Below are positions 61,787 to 64,000 of a stretch of DNA of 64,000 nucleotides, one piece after another. The notes under the pieces are model-generated. The model was given only the letters and a program-made list of their open reading frames with translations, did no database searches and was not told the DNA's origin. How positions within the stretch are numbered: position 1 is the first letter of the stretch; every line of letters begins with the position of its first letter. Made by a program: the position numbers and the translations under genes. The stretch comes from Gp6-AA40 sp963742105 (lineage in GTDB: Bacteria > Acidobacteriota > Vicinamibacteria > Vicinamibacterales > UBA2999), in the NCBI GenBank assembly GCA_963742105.1, contig CAVUKN010000005.1, forward strand, positions 1,612,001 to 1,676,000, read 5' to 3'.

Positions 61787-62809
61787 ATGTCGCGCGTGAA
61801 AATCGACATCTTCTGCCACATCCTGCCGCAGGCCTACTTCGACAGGATGACCTCCATCTCGACGCGCGGCGCGCACCTGCAGAAGCGGGTCCGCGAGATC
61901 CCGGCGATGACGAACCTCGACGTCCGCTTCAGGATGATGGACCTCTTCGGCGACTACCGTCAGGTGCTCAGCCTGTCGGCGCCGCCCATCGAAGGCCTCG
62001 GCGGTCCCGAGTTGACGCCGGATCTCGCCCGCCTCGCCAACGACACGATGGCCGAGACGGTCGCGAAACATCCCGATCGGTTTCCGTCGTTCATCGCGTC
62101 GTTGCCGTTGAACAACGCCGACGCCACCCAGCGCGAGATCGATCGCGCCATCAACGATCTCGGCGCCACCGGCGTCCAGATCTTCACCAACGTCAACGGC
62201 CGGCCGCTCGACGAGCCTGAGTTCAAGCCGCTGTTCGCCAAGATGGCCGGGATCAACCTGCCGATCTGGATGCACCCCACTCGTCCCGAGACGTTCGCGG
62301 ATTACCAGTCCGAGAAGAAGTCGAAGCTCGAGATGTGGTGGGTGTTCGGATGGCCGTACGAAACCAGCGTGGCGATGTCGCGCATCATCTTCGCGGGCTA
62401 TTTCGACGAATTTCCGGACCTCCGGATCATCACGCATCACATCGGAGGAATGATTCCCTATTTCGCCGGGCGAATCGGGCCGGGCCTGGATCAGCTCGGC
62501 TCGCGCACCGAAGACGAAGACCTGACCCGATACCTGAAGCGCTTGAAGAAGCGCCCGTTCGACTACTACAAGATGTTCTTCGCGGATACGGCTCTGTTCG
62601 GCAACCGGCCGGGAATCGAGCTGGGCCTGTCGTTCTTCGGACTCGATCACGTGCTCTTTGCCAGCGATTTTCCGTTCGACCCCGAGAAGGGCACGTTCAA
62701 CATCCGCGAGACGATCAAGGACATCGACGGGCTGCAGATCTCGGATGCTGAGCGCCAGCAGATCTACGAAGGCAACGCGAGGAAGATGCTGCGCCTGAAT
62801 ATCACATAA
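61787..62809 (+). CDS. Amidohydrolase 2 / ACMSD-like protein
   Basis: 340 residues. ATG 61787 or GTG 61796. VKIDIFCHILPQAYFDRMTS replaces the first histidine of the family's HxH metal motif by Phe (F-C-H). The rest is normal: GATGVQIFTNVNGRPLDEPE, LPIWMHPTRPETFADYQSEK, RIITHHIGGMIPYFAGRI, FGLDHVLFASDFPFDPEKG. Members decarboxylate or hydrolyse aromatic acids (ACMSD, gamma-resorcylate decarboxylase). Divergent from the LigJ-like gene and probably part of the same pathway. Intact. Confidence 0.8.
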   Translation: MSRVKIDIFCHILPQAYFDRMTSISTRGAHLQKRVREIPAMTNLDVRFRMMDLFGDYRQVLSLSAPPIEGLGGPELTPDLARLANDTMAETVAKHPDRFPSFIASLPLNNADATQREIDRAINDLGATGVQIFTNVNGRPLDEPEFKPLFAKMAGINLPIWMHPTRPETFADYQSEKKSKLEMWWVFGWPYETSVAMSRIIFAGYFDEFPDLRIITHHIGGMIPYFAGRIGPGLDQLGSRTEDEDLTRYLKRLKKRPFDYYKMFFADTALFGNRPGIELGLSFFGLDHVLFASDFPFDPEKGTFNIRETIKDIDGLQISDAERQQIYEGNARKMLRLNIT

Positions 62810-62826
62810 CGCCTCGACGACCGTAG

Positions 62827-62853
62827 GGCGGGTTCCGCGGAAGCGGACCCGCC
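62827..62853. repeat. REP-like palindrome
   Basis: GGCGGGTTCCGC-GGAA-GCGGACCCGCC preceded by GTA, in the 67-bp gap before the last gene. Same TAGGGCGGG...CCCGCC pattern as at 26.37 and 35.28 kb. Confidence 0.8.
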
Positions 62854-62876
62854 GCTCAGCCACAAGGAGTTCCAGG

Positions 62877-64000
62877 ATGCGTGTTCTTCGGTGGTTATTG
62901 TTCGTCGCTCTTTCCGTGCTCGTCCTGCCGGCCTCTGCCCATGCGCAAGCCACCATCACCGGCGTCGTCAAGGACGCATCGGGCGCGGTGCTGCCAGGCG
63001 TCGTCGTCGAAGCGTCCAGTCCGGTCCTGATCGAGAAGGTGCGTACGGCAGTCACCGACTCGTCCGGGCAATATCGAATCGTCGACTTACGCCCCGGGAC
63101 GTACACCGTGAACTTTTCGCTGACCGGTTTCTCGAGCGTCCGCCGCGAGGGCATCGAGCTGACCGGATCGTTCGTCGCGGCCGTGAACGCTGAACTGCGC
63201 GTGGGCACCGTCGAGGAGACCATCACGGTGACCGGCGAGGCGCCGATCGTGGACGTCCAAAGCATCCGGCGTCAGCAGACGGTCAGCGGTGACACGATCG
63301 CGTCTCTGCCGACGTCGCGTGCGTACGGGGCGCTGTTCCAGCTCGTTCCGGCAGTTTCGACCGGCGGCGGAGCCAACCTGCAGGTTGCCATCATGCCGGG
63401 CCTCAACGTCTTTGGCGGGCCCGGTGGTCGCAGCACGGAAGGAAAGCTGACCGTTGAAGGCCTGGCGGTTGGCGCTGCGTTGAGCGGCGGCGGCGTCTCC
63501 AGCTACATCCCGGACATCGGCAATGCGCAGGAGGTGTCGTTCACCACGTCGGGCGGCCTTGGCGAGGCCGAGGTCGGCGGTCCGACGATGAACATCGTGC
63601 CGAAGACCGGTGGGAACACCGTGAAAGGTACTGTCTACCTTGCCGGCACGCCGGGCGGCCTGGTTGGCAGCAACTATACCCAGGCACTCGCGGATGCCGG
63701 GCTGCGTGTTCCTGGCGATCTGCTGAAGCTCTGGGACTACACCGTTGGCGTGGGCGGTCCGTTCATCAAGGATCGCATCTGGTACTTCGCGAACTTCCGT
63801 GAGGAGGGGAGCTGGAGCTCCGTTCCCGGCATGTACGCGAACAAGAACGCCGGCATTCAGGGGAAATACATCTATGTGCCGGACACGACGCGGCAGGCGG
63901 CCACGGCCCACAGCTGGCGCATCATCAACATGCGCTTGACGCTGCAGCCGACCAGCCGCGACAAGATCAATCTGTTCTGGGACGAACAGCATCCGTGTCA
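62877..64000 (+). CDS. Oar-type TonB-dependent receptor, 5' part (runs off the window)
   Basis: ATG after AAGGAG; open to the last base (374 codons). Signal peptide (RVLRWLLFVALSVLVLPASA), carboxypeptidase-regulatory-like domain (ITGVVKDASGAVLPGVVVEA, YRIVDLRPGTYTVNFSLTGF), plug (DTIASLPTSRAYGALFQLVP, SGGLGEAEVGGPTMNIVPKT) and start of the barrel (GPFIKDRIWYFANFREEGSW). Diverges from the two complete receptors after the plug, so probably a different ligand. Divergent third family member. Confidence 0.9.
   Translation, partial: MRVLRWLLFVALSVLVLPASAHAQATITGVVKDASGAVLPGVVVEASSPVLIEKVRTAVTDSSGQYRIVDLRPGTYTVNFSLTGFSSVRREGIELTGSFVAAVNAELRVGTVEETITVTGEAPIVDVQSIRRQQTVSGDTIASLPTSRAYGALFQLVPAVSTGGGANLQVAIMPGLNVFGGPGGRSTEGKLTVEGLAVGAALSGGGVSSYIPDIGNAQEVSFTTSGGLGEAEVGGPTMNIVPKTGGNTVKGTVYLAGTPGGLVGSNYTQALADAGLRVPGDLLKLWDYTVGVGGPFIKDRIWYFANFREEGSWSSVPGMYANKNAGIQGKYIYVPDTTRQAATAHSWRIINMRLTLQPTSRDKINLFWDEQHPC

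Noticed and set aside
1..64000. Prophage, integrative element or defence island
   Set aside because: No integrase, transposase, capsid, restriction or toxin-antitoxin genes were recognised, and no tRNA or rRNA gene was seen.

Overview
The window looks like a piece of an Acidobacteriota genome, most likely class Vicinamibacteria (subgroup 6). The reasons are the high GC content, three Oar-type TonB-dependent receptors with an N-terminal carboxypeptidase-regulatory-like domain, VWFA-related secreted proteins, DUF6152, a PQQ dehydrogenase paired with a cytochrome c, and several copies of a secreted family with the core 'GHSIGxWEGDTLVV' that I associate with this phylum. This placement is inference; no rRNA or tRNA gene was seen.

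Layout. 0-9.7 kb: secreted beta-propeller, ACT protein, S1/P1 nuclease, DinB-like protein, SMP-30-like protein, two members of the WEGDTLVV family and an ABC-2 exporter; most genes here are frame-shifted. 9.8-13 kb: first Oar-type receptor. 13-21 kb: four-helix-bundle protein, then the conserved transglutaminase / DUF2126 / circularly permuted ATP-grasp / alpha-E operon, with a divergent M15 peptidase. 21.4-30.2 kb: a reductive pyrimidine degradation locus made of two divergent units (PreA-NCS1 permease-VOC protein; semialdehyde dehydrogenase-beta-ureidopropionase-dihydropyrimidinase-aminotransferase). This would carry uracil/thymine to malonyl- or methylmalonyl-semialdehyde and then CoA esters. 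30.2-43 kb: small enzymes (MBL hydrolase, Tat amidohydrolase, methyltransferase joined to a cupin, DinB proteins, YbjQ, GNAT, acyltransferase), many frame-shifted. 43-51.6 kb: outer-membrane proteins, cytochrome c plus PQQ dehydrogenase, a PagL-like lipid A deacylase, and more WEGDTLVV proteins. 51.9-55 kb: second Oar receptor. 55-62.8 kb: a probable aromatic meta-cleavage locus (two RraA-fold aldolase-like proteins, a LigB-type dioxygenase, a NitT/TauT-type ABC importer, a LigJ-like hydratase, another amidohydrolase). 62.9 kb to the end: start of a third Oar receptor.

The most unusual content is between the genes. Most intergenic gaps are filled by short-period arrays, usually with a period of exactly 7 bp (several different heptamers), sometimes 8, 9 or 21 bp, and usually arranged as two inverted arms. 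They fit gene ends so tightly that they supply stop codons, start codons, a Shine-Dalgarno sequence and in two cases coding C-terminal tails. The largest, between two convergent genes at 47.26-48.26 kb, is an inverted array with a 21-bp (3 x 7) period, exact over 12 consecutive units. A second class is GC-rich REP-like palindromes (core GGCGGG...CCCGCC).

Quality warning. About 19 genes are interrupted, nearly always by one extra base (+1), and these genes are strongly clustered. Random single-base insertions from long-read sequencing are the simplest explanation, so I annotate these genes across the shifts as probably functional.
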